Source of the DNA: Streptococcus ilei
GTDB taxonomy: Bacteria > Bacillota > Bacilli > Lactobacillales > Streptococcaceae
Reading direction: 5' to 3'
NCBI RefSeq assembly: GCF_000479335.1
Contig: NC_022584.1
Span: forward strand, 744,001 to 808,000
Length of the DNA stretch: 64,000 nt
Shown: positions 27,555 through 37,643 of the stretch, piece by piece
Layout: each line of letters begins with the position of its first letter
Numbering within the stretch: the stretch's first letter is position 1
Notes under the pieces: generated by a model
Told to the model about the DNA's origin: nothing
The model's database searches: none
What the model saw: only the letters and a program-made list of their open reading frames with translations
Translations under genes and position numbers: made by a program

Positions 27555-29006
27555 ATGGAAAATCAAACCTTAATGCAATATTTTGAATGGTACTTACCTT
27601 CGGATGGTCAACACTGGTCCCGCTTAGCTGCAGATGCTCCTCACCTAGCAGATTTGGGTATTCGTAAAATTTGGATGCCTCCTGCTTTTAAAGCCACTTC
27701 TGCCAATGATGTCGGCTACGGCGTCTATGACCTCTTTGACCTTGGAGAATTCGACCAAAAAGGGACTGTTCGGACCAAATATGGTTTCAAAGAAGACTAC
27801 TTGCAAGCCATCCAAGCCTTAAAAGAAGCTGGAATCCAGCCCATGGCCGATGTCGTTCTCAACCATAAAGCAGCTGCCGATGGTTTAGAAAAATTCGAAG
27901 TGGTCGAAGTGGACCCTAACGATCGGACCATCGTCTTGACAGAGCCTTTTACGATTAAAGGTTGGACAAAATTTACCTTTGATGGTCGAAATGGAGCCTA
28001 CAATGACTTCCACTGGCATTGGTACCACTTTACCGGTACCGACTACGATGCTTCCCGCAATAAGAGTGGGATTTACCAGATTCAAGGAGACAACAAAGGT
28101 TGGGCACAAGACGACCTCGTTGATAGTGAGAACGGAAACTACGATTACCTCATGTACGCCGATATCGACTTTAAACACCCCGAAGTGATCGAAAACCTCA
28201 ATCAATGGGCAGAATGGTTTATTGAAACCACTGGGGTTGAAGGCTTCCGTCTAGACGCTGTTAAACACATCGACTCCTTCTTCATGAAGAACTTCATCCA
28301 ACAAATTACGGACAAATATGGAGAAGATTTCTATGTATTTGGTGAGTTTTGGAATGGGGATGAACAAAGCAACAATGACTACCTGGCCAGCATTGCCTAC
28401 AAGTTTGACTTAGTGGACGTTGCCCTCCACCAAAATCTCTTTAGAGCTAGCCAAGAAGGGGAAAACTTTGACTTAACGACTATTTTCAATGGTACTCTTG
28501 CAAGCAATCATCCAGAAAGTGCGGTAACCTTTGTCGATAATCACGATACCCAAAGAGGACAAGCTCTAGAGTCCACAGTTGGTGAATGGTTCAAGCCTGC
28601 TGCTTACGCCCTCATTCTCCTCCGCGAGGCCGGACTTCCATGTGTCTTTTATGGAGACTACTACGGGATTTCAGGTGAGTTTGCCCAGCAAGATTTCCAA
28701 GCGGAGCTTGATCAACTCCTTCGTATCCGCAAAGACTTAGCCTACGGTGAACAAAGAGACTACTTTGACGATCCTAACTGTATTGGTTGGACGCGGTCTG
28801 GAACTGAAGAGACTGCTCCTATCGCCTGCGTCATTTCAAATGCTGGTCCATCCGCCAAACGGATGGAAATTGGTCAAGCCTATGCAGGACGGACCTACTA
28901 CGACGCTTTAGGAAATTACCAAGATACCATCCAAATTGAAGAAGACGGTTGGGCTGATTTCCCAGTCTCAGACCGCTCCGTCAGCGTGTGGATTTTGGCA
29001 GACTAA
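27555..29006 (+). CDS. Cytoplasmic alpha-amylase (GH13)
   Basis: Hydrolyses alpha-1,4 glucans; with no signal peptide, it acts on internal glycogen or imported maltodextrins. 483 residues, AmyS-like GH13_5. The four conserved regions are present: DVVLNHK (I), GFRLDAVKH with nucleophile Asp234 (II), GEFWNG with acid/base Glu264 (III) and FVDNHD with Asp331 (IV). The ribosome site is weak. Followed by the second copy of the 175-bp repeat, which can serve as terminator. Confidence 0.94.
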   Translation: MENQTLMQYFEWYLPSDGQHWSRLAADAPHLADLGIRKIWMPPAFKATSANDVGYGVYDLFDLGEFDQKGTVRTKYGFKEDYLQAIQALKEAGIQPMADVVLNHKAAADGLEKFEVVEVDPNDRTIVLTEPFTIKGWTKFTFDGRNGAYNDFHWHWYHFTGTDYDASRNKSGIYQIQGDNKGWAQDDLVDSENGNYDYLMYADIDFKHPEVIENLNQWAEWFIETTGVEGFRLDAVKHIDSFFMKNFIQQITDKYGEDFYVFGEFWNGDEQSNNDYLASIAYKFDLVDVALHQNLFRASQEGENFDLTTIFNGTLASNHPESAVTFVDNHDTQRGQALESTVGEWFKPAAYALILLREAGLPCVFYGDYYGISGEFAQQDFQAELDQLLRIRKDLAYGEQRDYFDDPNCIGWTRSGTEETAPIACVISNAGPSAKRMEIGQAYAGRTYYDALGNYQDTIQIEEDGWADFPVSDRSVSVWILAD

Positions 29007-29028
29007 CTAGAAAACTAAATCGAGTAAA

Positions 29029-29203
29029 GAGGCTGGGACAAAAGTTCTAGCCTTTCAATTGTCTTTGGATTGTCGAGCAAGACGAAGTGGTTGAGTGGGC
29101 TCTACTACACTAATTTCATCAGCTATTACAGCCCTACTCAACTATGCGGAGGTGGGACGACGAAATCGAATTCTAACGAATGACCGATTTCTGTCCCACT
29201 CTC
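29029..29203 (+). repeat. 175-bp intergenic repeat, copy 2
   Basis: Same orientation and length as copy 1, lying 22 nt after the amylase stop. The central inner hairpin carries substitutions (ACTAAT for GCTGAT), while the outer GTTGAGTGGGCT stem is intact. Confidence 0.9.
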
Positions 29204-29295
29204 TTTCTTATATTTTATAGCAAACTACAGGTTCATTCTAACACCTTAGGAAAGCGCTGTCAATTCTTTATCTGATTCTCTTAACAACTTCATGA

Positions 29296-29339
29296 AAGAA
29301 AAAACTCGCTCACTTCCTCAGTTGGAAATGAACGAGTTT
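29296..29339 (-). terminator. trxA terminator
   Basis: AAACTCGTTCA and TGAGCGAGTTT pair on the minus strand (29339-29329 and 29312-29302), followed by a T-run. The remaining sequence from 29204 to here shows nothing else. Confidence 0.75.
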
Positions 29340-29370
29340 AATCATCTAAGAAGCAAGGGGTTCTTTTTTG

Positions 29371-29685
29371 TTAGCTTAATTCTGCAACAATCGCTTTGAG
29401 TTGTTCTTTGGTATGAACACCAGCGACTTGTTTCACCACTTGGCCATCTTTCTTGAATAAGAGAGTTGGAATGGACATGATGCCGAAGTTGCGAGCAGTG
29501 TTTGGATTTTCATCCACATCCATCTTAAAGATTTTCAAGTCATCTTCATGGATTTCTTCTGCCAGCTGTTCTAAGATTGGTGCCTGCATCCGGCAAGGAC
29601 CACACCAAGTTGCCCAGAAGTCGACCAAGACCAAACCTTGGCTCGTTTCTTGTTCAAATGTTGCATCTGTTAGTACGTGTACCAT
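29371..29685 (-). CDS. trxA: Thioredoxin
   Basis: Cytoplasmic dithiol reductant for ribonucleotide reductase and protein disulfides. 104 residues. The active site WCGPC lies in FWATWCGPCRMQAP (about 26-39), the conserved cis-proline in SIPTLLFKKDG, and GVHTKEQL near the end. Strong AAAGGAGGA ribosome site. Monocistronic, with an AGTGA-CAA-TCACT palindrome at 29702-29714 near its start. Confidence 0.96.
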   Translation of the reverse strand: MVHVLTDATFEQETSQGLVLVDFWATWCGPCRMQAPILEQLAEEIHEDDLKIFKMDVDENPNTARNFGIMSIPTLLFKKDGQVVKQVAGVHTKEQLKAIVAELS

Positions 29686-29779
29686 AGTTCCTCCTTTGAT
29701 CAGTGATTGTCACTAATCTCTCATTGATAGTTCTATTCTACACCAAAATTCAAGTTTTTAGAAATATTTGCTACGTACC

Positions 29780-32700
29780 TCAGCCTTGGGACTCCTCTTT
29801 CTTTTTCTTCCAGAAAAGAAGACTAGACAAGAAGAGGGTACCTAAACCATAGAATCCCATCCATTCCTCTGCGCTACCTGTTTGAGGAAGCTGACCTGCT
29901 TTTTCTTGTGCTGGAGTTGCTTCTTTAACCGTTTCAGAGACAAATCTTTGTCCATAAGCAACAGATAGAGCCTCTGGTTTTGCAATTTCTTTCTCAACTG
30001 ATTTGACGAGAGGAAGAAGACTTGGACTAGCAGGAATTTCTGGTTTTCCATATCTTTCAGGCTCTGGAAGGACTGGCAGATGGTATTCTTCGATTGAATG
30101 AATTGCCGGTTCTACCAATTTTGCTCCTTTTATCTCAGGAAGGGCAGCATATGCTGTATCAGCCGCGTTCGGAAGATAAGAGGCTACCTGCGAACGAGTC
30201 CCTTCTACGATCGGAATAGTCGCACGGATCGAATCTGTCTTGAAGGTCACTTCATAAGGATTCTCAACAGTTAAGTCTGATGGATCATAAGTATTGAAGA
30301 CTAGGGCGAGCTTGTGTCCTTTTTTAACCGTATAAAGGTTTGGTTGGAGATGGACCGTATAGTCGTGGAATTCTCCAATTTTTGGTTCGATGCTATTTCT
30401 TGAGCTAGCTGAATCATAGCCAGACTCAGGGTTGGCCAGGTTGATCCAACCTTTTGCGATGACCTTATACTTGGTCTTGATGGTTTCGAATTCAGCCACA
30501 GAAAGGTTGCTTAAATTGCTACCCATCCAGAAGCCATCTGCTTTTTTATCCGCCTTAACCCCACCGTTGCCGACCACATCAAATTCTTCATCCGATACGT
30601 CGACTAAAAGAGCATTGATTTGGAAGTTCTTTCCTTTCCCCTTAGCAAGGGCTGCCTTGAAGTGTACAGGGATATGTCCTTTGATAGTGGTGTCTTCTGT
30701 CACTTCCGATACGAAGGTCATGTTGGCTTTTGAAGAACCTTGGCTCACGGTTTCATCACGCTTGGCAACTTCGACACCAGCTCCAGCATAATCGCTCGAA
30801 ATCGTTTCTTCCAAGCGTTTCGACTGCGCATTGAGGAAGAGGAGCTGCGTGGTCTTCCAATTATCATACGTGGTCCACTTGCTTGGGTCATAGTTATTTT
30901 GCGCCAAGACAGCTGGTAGATTTTCGACCTGATTCTCCACTCCATATAGGTAATGGGTCAACCAGGTATTGAGCAGGTCATAGAAATCTTGTCCATTAGC
31001 CTGAATACCATAACCACGGGACATAGCTGCTGGATAGACGTGGTCTCCTTGGTGGAGATAGAGTTTGACATCCTGCCCTGCTTTCTTAAGGGCATCGTAC
31101 ATGAGTTCAAAATGCTTGGTTTTGACATTGTCATCATTTAAACCATGAACCAGGAGGGCACTGGTCTTTAATTTTTCAGGATTGAGGGTATAATCCCGTT
31201 CCTTCCAGACATCGCTATAATTGCGTTCATGTGCATTTTGATCCTTATTGAGCTGGTTGATGTAGTTGGCATAATTTTGCCAAATACCGGCCCAATCAGC
31301 TTCATCCAGGATTCGAGTCCCTACGTAGAGGGATAACCAAGAAAGGTCACTGTATGGTGGGTTCCCATAGGCTGTTCCTTGACTGTTAAAATAGTCATAC
31401 CAAGAAGCAATCCCAGCAGCTGGTACGATGGTCTTCAAACCTTCGACTCCTGTCGCTGCGACACCAAAGGTCGTGGTTCCAGCCCAGGATAGGCCCGTCA
31501 TAGCGACATTTCCTGTAGCCCAATCTGCCTTGATTTCGACATTGCTATTCTTATCTGTGTAGGCCTTGCGCTTGCCATTGACCCACTCGATAATATTCTT
31601 GAAGGCATTGATTTCCAGATCAGACCCTGTCGTATTGAACCCTTCTGATCCCTTGGTTCCTAGACCAGCACTGGAGATAAAGGCATAGCCTCTGACCAAG
31701 AAATAGTCATACCAGTTCAAGTTTTCGTAGTCATAGATATACTCGTAGGGACTGTAGTAATACCAATCCGAAGCCTTGGCTTTCTTGGCTGCTTCGACTG
31801 TCGAAGAGCTTCCGACTGCCTGGCGTTTAGCTGGTTGCTCCCGCAATTTCTTCATATCATAAGAACCATCTGTCGGCAAGCCCAAGCTTTCAAGGGTCAC
31901 AGAGTTCTCATCCAAGGTTCCTGCTACATATGGACGCGCTTCGAGAATGGTCGCCGCCTTAAAGTCTCCCCTGGCCACAGCCTTAGGTAACTGCACAATG
32001 GCCTTGACTAAGTCAGGCTTGCCATCCCCATCTGTATCATAATCGGTCTCTACATAGACCGGGAAGCGAACAATTTCGCTATCCTCATAGTGATAGTCTT
32101 CATCTGCTTTTTCCCCTGTAGTATAAGGGAAGATGGGTTGAGCCCGCCCATTCAAAAAGAGAGGAGCTTTCTTTTCAGAGCGATAGGCATCATAGAGCTT
32201 TTTAGCAATACTGTACATATTGGTCAGCTCTTCCTGACTGACCTTACGACTCAAGTCCTCATGGCTACTAATCATTCCCAGACTTTTAGCAAATCGTTCC
32301 CGATCTGCGGTCGATTGACCAGCCTGCTTGGGATCCTTCGCAGCCCACTGAAGCAATTCATCAACGGCATCTTGAACGGTTAATTCCTTGTCCTTGAGTT
32401 CACTATTTGCCAAGCTACCTGTATAAGAAGTTAAGGCTTGTCCTGTTGCTGGAGAAGTTGCTCCTGTCGAAGCTGCAGGGCTAGCTTTGTCACCTGTTCC
32501 CTGAGGTGCCTGTGGGATGCTTGTTTTTTCAACAATCGTAAGAGGCTTGTCTTGACCAACTTGCTTGTCGACCTTCTCCATCTCTGCTGGATCCTTTGGA
32601 TTCCCTATCACTGGTTCAGAAGTCGCTACTTCATTTTTTTGATCCACACTTGGGACTGATGCAGTCTGATCCGCTTGAGATTGGGAAGCTGCTCCTTCAG

Positions 32701-32851
32701 AAGTTACAGGCTCAGGAGCCACCTGAGTCACGACTTCTTTCGTTGGAGAAAGCTCTGGTAGATTCTCATCTGCTGCCACCACTTGATTTAAGATAAAGGG
32801 AGCTAGCAGGAGGCTAGAAGCCACCATCGACACCATTGTTTTCTTTTTCAT
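29780..32851 (-). CDS. Cell-wall-anchored X-prolyl dipeptidyl-peptidase, paralog 2 (S15)
   Basis: Second surface S15 peptidase, 1023 residues. Signal peptide about 1-27 (cut after VVAA), a variable Ala/Pro/Thr-rich region to about 150, then the catalytic domain. Predicted triad: Ser455 (GLSWAGTT), Asp573 (GLNDDNVK), His604 (HQGDHVYP). The Ser-Asp and Asp-His spacings, 118 and 31 residues, are identical to paralog 1, though the N-terminal and C-terminal linkers differ. Sorting signal LPQTG, hydrophobic span, KKKKEESQG. Its promoter contains a cre-like site. Confidence 0.92.
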   Translation of the reverse strand: MKKKTMVSMVASSLLLAPFILNQVVAADENLPELSPTKEVVTQVAPEPVTSEGAASQSQADQTASVPSVDQKNEVATSEPVIGNPKDPAEMEKVDKQVGQDKPLTIVEKTSIPQAPQGTGDKASPAASTGATSPATGQALTSYTGSLANSELKDKELTVQDAVDELLQWAAKDPKQAGQSTADRERFAKSLGMISSHEDLSRKVSQEELTNMYSIAKKLYDAYRSEKKAPLFLNGRAQPIFPYTTGEKADEDYHYEDSEIVRFPVYVETDYDTDGDGKPDLVKAIVQLPKAVARGDFKAATILEARPYVAGTLDENSVTLESLGLPTDGSYDMKKLREQPAKRQAVGSSSTVEAAKKAKASDWYYYSPYEYIYDYENLNWYDYFLVRGYAFISSAGLGTKGSEGFNTTGSDLEINAFKNIIEWVNGKRKAYTDKNSNVEIKADWATGNVAMTGLSWAGTTTFGVAATGVEGLKTIVPAAGIASWYDYFNSQGTAYGNPPYSDLSWLSLYVGTRILDEADWAGIWQNYANYINQLNKDQNAHERNYSDVWKERDYTLNPEKLKTSALLVHGLNDDNVKTKHFELMYDALKKAGQDVKLYLHQGDHVYPAAMSRGYGIQANGQDFYDLLNTWLTHYLYGVENQVENLPAVLAQNNYDPSKWTTYDNWKTTQLLFLNAQSKRLEETISSDYAGAGVEVAKRDETVSQGSSKANMTFVSEVTEDTTIKGHIPVHFKAALAKGKGKNFQINALLVDVSDEEFDVVGNGGVKADKKADGFWMGSNLSNLSVAEFETIKTKYKVIAKGWINLANPESGYDSASSRNSIEPKIGEFHDYTVHLQPNLYTVKKGHKLALVFNTYDPSDLTVENPYEVTFKTDSIRATIPIVEGTRSQVASYLPNAADTAYAALPEIKGAKLVEPAIHSIEEYHLPVLPEPERYGKPEIPASPSLLPLVKSVEKEIAKPEALSVAYGQRFVSETVKEATPAQEKAGQLPQTGSAEEWMGFYGLGTLFLSSLLFWKKKKEESQG

Positions 32852-32885
32852 AAAAGAGACCTCGCTATTTTGTAATCAATACAGC

Positions 32886-32914
32886 TATTATACTATGTAA
32901 GCGCTTTTATATCA
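32886..32914 (-). promoter_or_regulatory. Promoter of pepX paralog 2 with cre-like site in the spacer
   Basis: TTGATA (32914-32909), a 17-nt spacer and TATAAT (32891-32886) on the minus strand. TGTAAGCGCTTTTA (plus strand 32895-32908), close to the catabolite-response consensus, fills the spacer exactly. CcpA binding there would block RNA polymerase. Confidence 0.6.
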
Positions 32915-32925
32915 AATTCTTTTTA

Positions 32926-32954
32926 ACAAAAAAATCGAGGCGAACTGCCTCGAT
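32926..32954 (-). terminator. Terminator of the peptide-binding lipoprotein gene
   Basis: AATCGAGGC and GCCTCGATT (32932-32940 and 32946-32954), followed on the minus strand by seven T residues. Confidence 0.9.
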
Positions 32955-32964
32955 TAATTCATGC

Positions 32965-34965
32965 TTATTTCACATGGTTTTTTAATTCTTCTTGAGCTTT
33001 TTGGTTAGACTCTGCTTGCTCTTTCTTCCATTTTTCAAGAGCTTTGTTGTAGTCTTCGGTTGTTACAGCCTTGTCTTGAAGTTCCATACCTTTATAGACA
33101 ACGTTGTCTTTCCCTTTACCACCGGTCCAGCCAAATGGTGCTGAAAATGGTACAACACGAGTCAAGAATGGACGACCAGTCTTAGATGTTGTTGGGATGA
33201 CCAAAGCACTATCTGTCAACCAAGCTTGAGCTGCAGCATATTTCTCATAACGTTTGTTAAGGTCTTGTGTTTCAGCTCCTGCTTCTGTTACCATCTTCTC
33301 AAAGTCGTACAAACCAACTTTCTTAGCTGCCTCATTGTTTTCGCTTGGGTCAAATCCAAGGAAGGTACGAGTGTTTTCACCAGAAGATGCTTTCAAGATA
33401 TCAAGGTAAGTTGATGGGTCTTGATAGTCAGGGCTCCATCCAACGTTATCTGAGATATCCCAGTCTTCGTCTTCTGCTTTTGCAGCAAAGAGCGTTACGT
33501 TCAAGAGGTCTTCTTTGGATACCATATGGATGTCGACAACGACGTTTTCTTTTCCAAGCGTACTTTCAACCGATTGTTTGAAGGATTGAGCACGTTGAAC
33601 CTTAGATTGAGTCGTTTGGTCTACTGGCATATCCAAGTGGATTGGGAATTTCACACCATCTGCTTCAAGTGCAGATTTAGCTTTCGCAAACTCTTCTTTG
33701 GCTTGTTTTGCGTTGTAAAGACCATTTTGACCATCGTCAAGATTTGCATCTTTCCACTCGTCTCCATAAGTCACCAACTCAGATTTAACCATCTCACCGA
33801 AGGACTTGCCATCTGCTTGAACGAATGTAGGTGGGATGTACAAGTTACGGATCAGTTTGCTTGCTCCATCTTTACCATTTGCTTGGGCAGCATAGGCTTC
33901 ACGGTCAAAGGCAAAGCTGATTGATTGACGGAAGTCCTTGTTCAAGAGAGCTTTCTTAGTAGATGATTTTTCTTCATCTGTTGTTTTTGATGTGTACTTG
34001 TATGACTGACGATCGATGTTGACACCGATAACGAAGGTGCTGGCATCTTGAGGAGTGTAGATGATTTCATCTTTAAACTTCTTAGCTTGGTCAGTAAATC
34101 CAGGTCCAGTTGGGAACAATTTAGCAAGGCTAAGAGCGTTGTCCTCAAATGAGTTGGCCAATTTACTTTGGTCTTGACCATCATAGTATTCTAGCTTAAC
34201 ATCTGTGATGTGAACATTGTCTTTATCCCAGTAGTTTTCATTCTTGCTCATCTCGATAGATGATTTAGAAGTGAAGCTCTTCAAGATGTAAGGACCATTG
34301 TAAAGAAGAGAGCTAGTGTCACTTGCTTGGGCAAATTTATCCCCTTTAGATTCTACGAATTTCTCATTGATAGGGAAGGTGATCCCAAGAGTCAACTTAG
34401 AATTCCAGAAAGGCTCTGCCTGGTTCAAAGTGATTTGAAGGGTATGATCATCGACTGCTTTAATGCCAACATTTGAGAAATCAGAGGTCTTTCCTTCAAC
34501 ATAATCATTCAAGCCCTTGATGGAATTTTGAATGATGTAGAGCATTTCAGACTTGTGGTCAGCGGCATATTTGATACCTGCAACGAAGTCATCAGCTGTC
34601 ACGTCCGCATACTCTTCCCCTTCTGAATCATACCATTTAGCATCATCACGAAGTTTGTAAGTATAAGTCAAGCCATCTTCTGAAACTGTCCAATCTTTAG
34701 CAAGTGAAGGAATCAAATTTCCATACTTGTCGTTTTCAAACAATCCATCAATCAAGTTTCCTGTGATTTCGTGGGTTGCAGCTTTACCAGATGTGATGTA
34801 GTTCAAGTTTTCAGGTTCTGTCTCATAGACGTATGAGAATTTTTGACCTGCTTCACTTGATTTTGAGCTAGAGCTAGATGATTTAGAACCACCAGAACAT
34901 GCTGCAAGAATACCTGCTGAAAGAAGAGCTACTCCTGCAAGAGCAATGACATTTCTTTTTTTCAT
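32965..34965 (-). CDS. Oligopeptide-binding lipoprotein (AmiA/AliA/AliB type)
   Basis: Extracellular peptide receptor, 666 residues. Signal peptide with lipobox LAAC at about 20-23, followed by a serine-rich linker, then the SBP_bac_5 fold (ETEPENLNYITSGKAATHEI; AKWYDSEGEEYADVTADDFVAGI; NVGWSPDYQDPSTYLD). No permease or ATPase genes adjoin it, so like pneumococcal AliA/AliB it probably feeds an Ami/Opp transporter encoded elsewhere. Such proteins supply nutrition and sense signalling peptides. The upstream region has a perfect CodY box. Confidence 0.92.
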   Translation of the reverse strand: MKKRNVIALAGVALLSAGILAACSGGSKSSSSSSKSSEAGQKFSYVYETEPENLNYITSGKAATHEITGNLIDGLFENDKYGNLIPSLAKDWTVSEDGLTYTYKLRDDAKWYDSEGEEYADVTADDFVAGIKYAADHKSEMLYIIQNSIKGLNDYVEGKTSDFSNVGIKAVDDHTLQITLNQAEPFWNSKLTLGITFPINEKFVESKGDKFAQASDTSSLLYNGPYILKSFTSKSSIEMSKNENYWDKDNVHITDVKLEYYDGQDQSKLANSFEDNALSLAKLFPTGPGFTDQAKKFKDEIIYTPQDASTFVIGVNIDRQSYKYTSKTTDEEKSSTKKALLNKDFRQSISFAFDREAYAAQANGKDGASKLIRNLYIPPTFVQADGKSFGEMVKSELVTYGDEWKDANLDDGQNGLYNAKQAKEEFAKAKSALEADGVKFPIHLDMPVDQTTQSKVQRAQSFKQSVESTLGKENVVVDIHMVSKEDLLNVTLFAAKAEDEDWDISDNVGWSPDYQDPSTYLDILKASSGENTRTFLGFDPSENNEAAKKVGLYDFEKMVTEAGAETQDLNKRYEKYAAAQAWLTDSALVIPTTSKTGRPFLTRVVPFSAPFGWTGGKGKDNVVYKGMELQDKAVTTEDYNKALEKWKKEQAESNQKAQEELKNHVK

Positions 34966-35001
34966 TGTTTACTCCTAATAAATTTTTAAGGTTGTCCTAA
35001 G

Positions 35002-35047
35002 ATTATACCACAAAGATTTTCAGAAGAGAAGTAATTTTCTGAAAATT
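35002..35047 (-). promoter_or_regulatory. Promoter with perfect CodY box plus a second partial box
   Basis: Extended -10 TGGTATAAT (TATAAT at 35007-35002). AATTTTCTGAAAATT at 35033-35047 matches the CodY consensus AATTTTCWGAAAATT at all 15 positions. A second stretch at 35014-35028 matches at about 11 and overlaps the promoter. The two together also form a 10-bp inverted repeat (35016-35025 with 35037-35046). Confidence 0.75.
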
Positions 35048-35074
35048 TATTAAATTTTGTAATTTTTCTTATCC

Positions 35075-35860
35075 TTAGCATTTATTAAAGTGGGAACCAT
35101 AGTCTACAAAGTCCTTGACATCGCTGGTTTTGCCCTCATGAAGGTCCCGAACAATTTTCGATCCGACGATGACACCATCAGATACCTGATTAAAGCGGTC
35201 GATATCTTCCTTAGTGGAGACTCCAAAACCTGTCAGTACTGGAATAGTGGCCAAGTCTCTCAAGGTCGCCAAGTGCTGATCCAAGTCATCCCGGTAGTTG
35301 CCCATTTTCCCAGTTACCCCATTAATGGCTACCGCATAGATAAAGCCTTCTGCTTCTTGGATCAAAGTCTTCTGGCGTTCGATACCAGTGGTCAAGCTGA
35401 CCAAGGGAACGAGGGCAACGTCACTCTCTTTCAAGTAAGGGGCTATCATATCCGCATGTTCGTTTGGCAGATCCGGAATGATCAAACCTTTGACTGAAGT
35501 AGAGGCTAACTCTTTTATAAAGGCTTCTATCCCATATTGGTAGACCGGATTGATATAGGTCATGATGACGAGAGGAATCTTGGTCTCTTGCTCTTGGAGT
35601 TTTTTTACAATAGCTGTTAAGGTCACGCCCTTGGCTAAACTGCGTTGCCCAGCCATTTCGATGACCGGCCCATCTGCTACAGGATCAGACCAAGGAATAC
35701 CCACTTCAATAGCCGATGCTCCACTTTCTTCCAAGAGCTGGATGGTATCAAATAGGCCATCCAGTCCTTGCTCGTGATCCCCCGCCATAATGTAAGGGAC
35801 GAAAATCCCAGTCTTACCGTCTTTGATGGCTTGTAAATGCTCTGTTAGTGTTTTTGTCAT
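35075..35860 (-). CDS. trpA: Tryptophan synthase alpha chain
   Basis: Cleaves indole-3-glycerol phosphate to indole, which passes to TrpB. 261 residues. Catalytic Glu in [16 protein letters not shown] (about 48-63), catalytic Asp region in [11 protein letters not shown], loop INGVTGKMG and phosphate-binding GFGVSTKED. It begins immediately after trpB and is the last gene of the trp operon. Confidence 0.96.
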   Translation of the reverse strand: MTKTLTEHLQAIKDGKTGIFVPYIMAGDHEQGLDGLFDTIQLLEESGASAIEVGIPWSDPVADGPVIEMAGQRSLAKGVTLTAIVKKLQEQETKIPLVIMTYINPVYQYGIEAFIKELASTSVKGLIIPDLPNEHADMIAPYLKESDVALVPLVSLTTGIERQKTLIQEAEGFIYAVAINGVTGKMGNYRDDLDQHLATLRDLATIPVLTGFGVSTKEDIDRFNQVSDGVIVGSKIVRDLHEGKTSDVKDFVDYGSHFNKC

Positions 35861-35862
35861 TT

Positions 35863-37065
35863 CTACTTCCCTTCTGCTTCAAACCGTTCTTTGACCTGCA
35901 TGACATCCTTGTCTCCACGACCAGATAGGCAGATGATCAGCGTTTGGTCTGGAGTCATTTCTGCTGCGACTTTTTGCGCTAGAGCGATAGCATGACTGGA
36001 CTCCAAGGCTGGGATAATCCCTTCCAAACGTGAAAGCAACTGAAATCCTTCTAGAGCTTCTTCATCCGTGATCGCATCATAGGTTGCCCGGCCAATTTCA
36101 TTGAAATAGCAATGCTCTGGACCCACACCAGGATAATCCAAACCAGCAGAGATGGAGAAAGCTTCCATGATCTGTCCATGGGCATCCTGGAGCACTTCCA
36201 TCAAGGCTCCATGAAGGATTCCTGGACGACCTTTGGCAAAGGTAGCTGCGTGTTTGTCCGTATCTAAACCAAGACCGGATGCTTCTGCTCCGTACATCGC
36301 TACAGATTCATCTTCTACGAAGGGATAGAACATGCCAATGGCATTGGAACCTCCACCGATACAAGCTAGGACCGCGTCAGGAAGCTTTCCACCTGAGACC
36401 TCTGCAAACTGACGTTTCGCTTCCTTACCAATAACAGATTGAAAATCTCGAACAATCTCTGGGAAGGGAGCTGGTCCGAGGGCAGATCCCATGATGTAAT
36501 GGGTATCATCAATCCCAGCTACCCATGCACGAAGGGCCGCATTGACCGCATCTTTCAGCACGCGCGATCCGTCTGTTACACTATGAACTTTTGCTCCCAA
36601 GAGCTCCATCCGAAAGACATTGAGGGCTTGGCGTTTGACATCTTCCTCCCCCATGTAGATGGTACACTCCATCTCGAAGAGAGCCGCAGCCGTCGCAGTC
36701 GCTACCCCGTGTTGACCAGCCCCTGTCTCTGCGATGATTTTCTTCTTGCCCATCCGTTTAGCCAGCAAGACCTGACCAAGGGCATTGTTAATCTTGTGAG
36801 CCCCTGTGTGGTTGAGGTCTTCCCTTTTCAGATAGATTTGTGCTCCACCGATGTGCTTGGAAAGACTTTTGGCATGGTAAAGTGGAGTCTCCCGTCCCAC
36901 ATAATTCTTGAGCAAGTCATCCAATTCTGCTTGAAAGCTTGGATCTGCTTTGGCTTCTCTATAAGCCTTATCGAGTTCAATCACGGCTGTCATCAGGGTT
37001 TCTGGAACAAACTGTCCTCCAAATTTTCCATAAAATCCTTTTTCATCCGGTAGTTGATAGTTCAT
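35863..37065 (-). CDS. trpB: Tryptophan synthase beta chain
   Basis: PLP enzyme joining indole and serine to tryptophan. 400 residues. PLP lysine in [13 protein letters not shown] (about 85-97), [12 protein letters not shown], glycine-rich phosphate loop [10 protein letters not shown] (about 231-240), and [13 protein letters not shown]. Start overlaps the trpF stop by 4 nt. Confidence 0.97.
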   Translation of the reverse strand: MNYQLPDEKGFYGKFGGQFVPETLMTAVIELDKAYREAKADPSFQAELDDLLKNYVGRETPLYHAKSLSKHIGGAQIYLKREDLNHTGAHKINNALGQVLLAKRMGKKKIIAETGAGQHGVATATAAALFEMECTIYMGEEDVKRQALNVFRMELLGAKVHSVTDGSRVLKDAVNAALRAWVAGIDDTHYIMGSALGPAPFPEIVRDFQSVIGKEAKRQFAEVSGGKLPDAVLACIGGGSNAIGMFYPFVEDESVAMYGAEASGLGLDTDKHAATFAKGRPGILHGALMEVLQDAHGQIMEAFSISAGLDYPGVGPEHCYFNEIGRATYDAITDEEALEGFQLLSRLEGIIPALESSHAIALAQKVAAEMTPDQTLIICLSGRGDKDVMQVKERFEAEGK

Positions 37066-37643
37066 GCTTTCGCTCCTTCTATAAATGCTTTTATCTTTTC
37101 TATATCTTTGCGACCGTCCGTTTCGACCCCCGAGGATACATCTACTGCATATGGCTGAAAGGTCTCTCTAGCTTGGCGGACATTGTCCTCTGTCAAGCCC
37201 CCTGCTATAAAGAAGTCCTGCTGGATCTTCTGATCTTTCAGCAAGCCCCAATCAAAGGTTTGACCACTCCCAGCTACTGGTGCATCAAAGAGCAGATAAT
37301 CTGCCTGGCTGCTTACTTGGGCTTCCTGATCACTGAGCTGGATCGCTCGAATGACGGGAACTGAAATCATTGGCATCAGCGCTTCATCAAAAGCCCCATG
37401 AATCTGAACCATGTCTAAGGGAACCCGACTAATCGCTTGCTCCAAGTCCTCTAGACTCGGTGAGACAAAGACTCCGACAATTTTGGTCTTGCCAGTCACC
37501 CGTTTTGCCAATTCCTGGGCTTGCTCCAGACTGACTTGTCGTTTGCTCGCAGCGAACACAAAACCGATATAGTCTGCGCCTGCTAGGACAGCTGTCTCCA
37601 CTGCTTCCACTGTAGACAGGCCACATATTTTAACCTTTGTCAA
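37062..37643 (-). CDS. trpF: Phosphoribosylanthranilate isomerase
   Basis: Third step of the pathway after anthranilate, converting PRA to CdRP. 193 residues, slightly short but complete: [14 protein letters not shown] at the N-terminus with the catalytic Cys, [16 protein letters not shown], the FDW-type aspartate strand, and [13 protein letters not shown] phosphate site. Overlaps trpC by 14 nt and trpB by 4 nt. Confidence 0.95.
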   Translation of the reverse strand: MTKVKICGLSTVEAVETAVLAGADYIGFVFAASKRQVSLEQAQELAKRVTGKTKIVGVFVSPSLEDLEQAISRVPLDMVQIHGAFDEALMPMISVPVIRAIQLSDQEAQVSSQADYLLFDAPVAGSGQTFDWGLLKDQKIQQDFFIAGGLTEDNVRQARETFQPYAVDVSSGVETDGRKDIEKIKAFIEGAKA

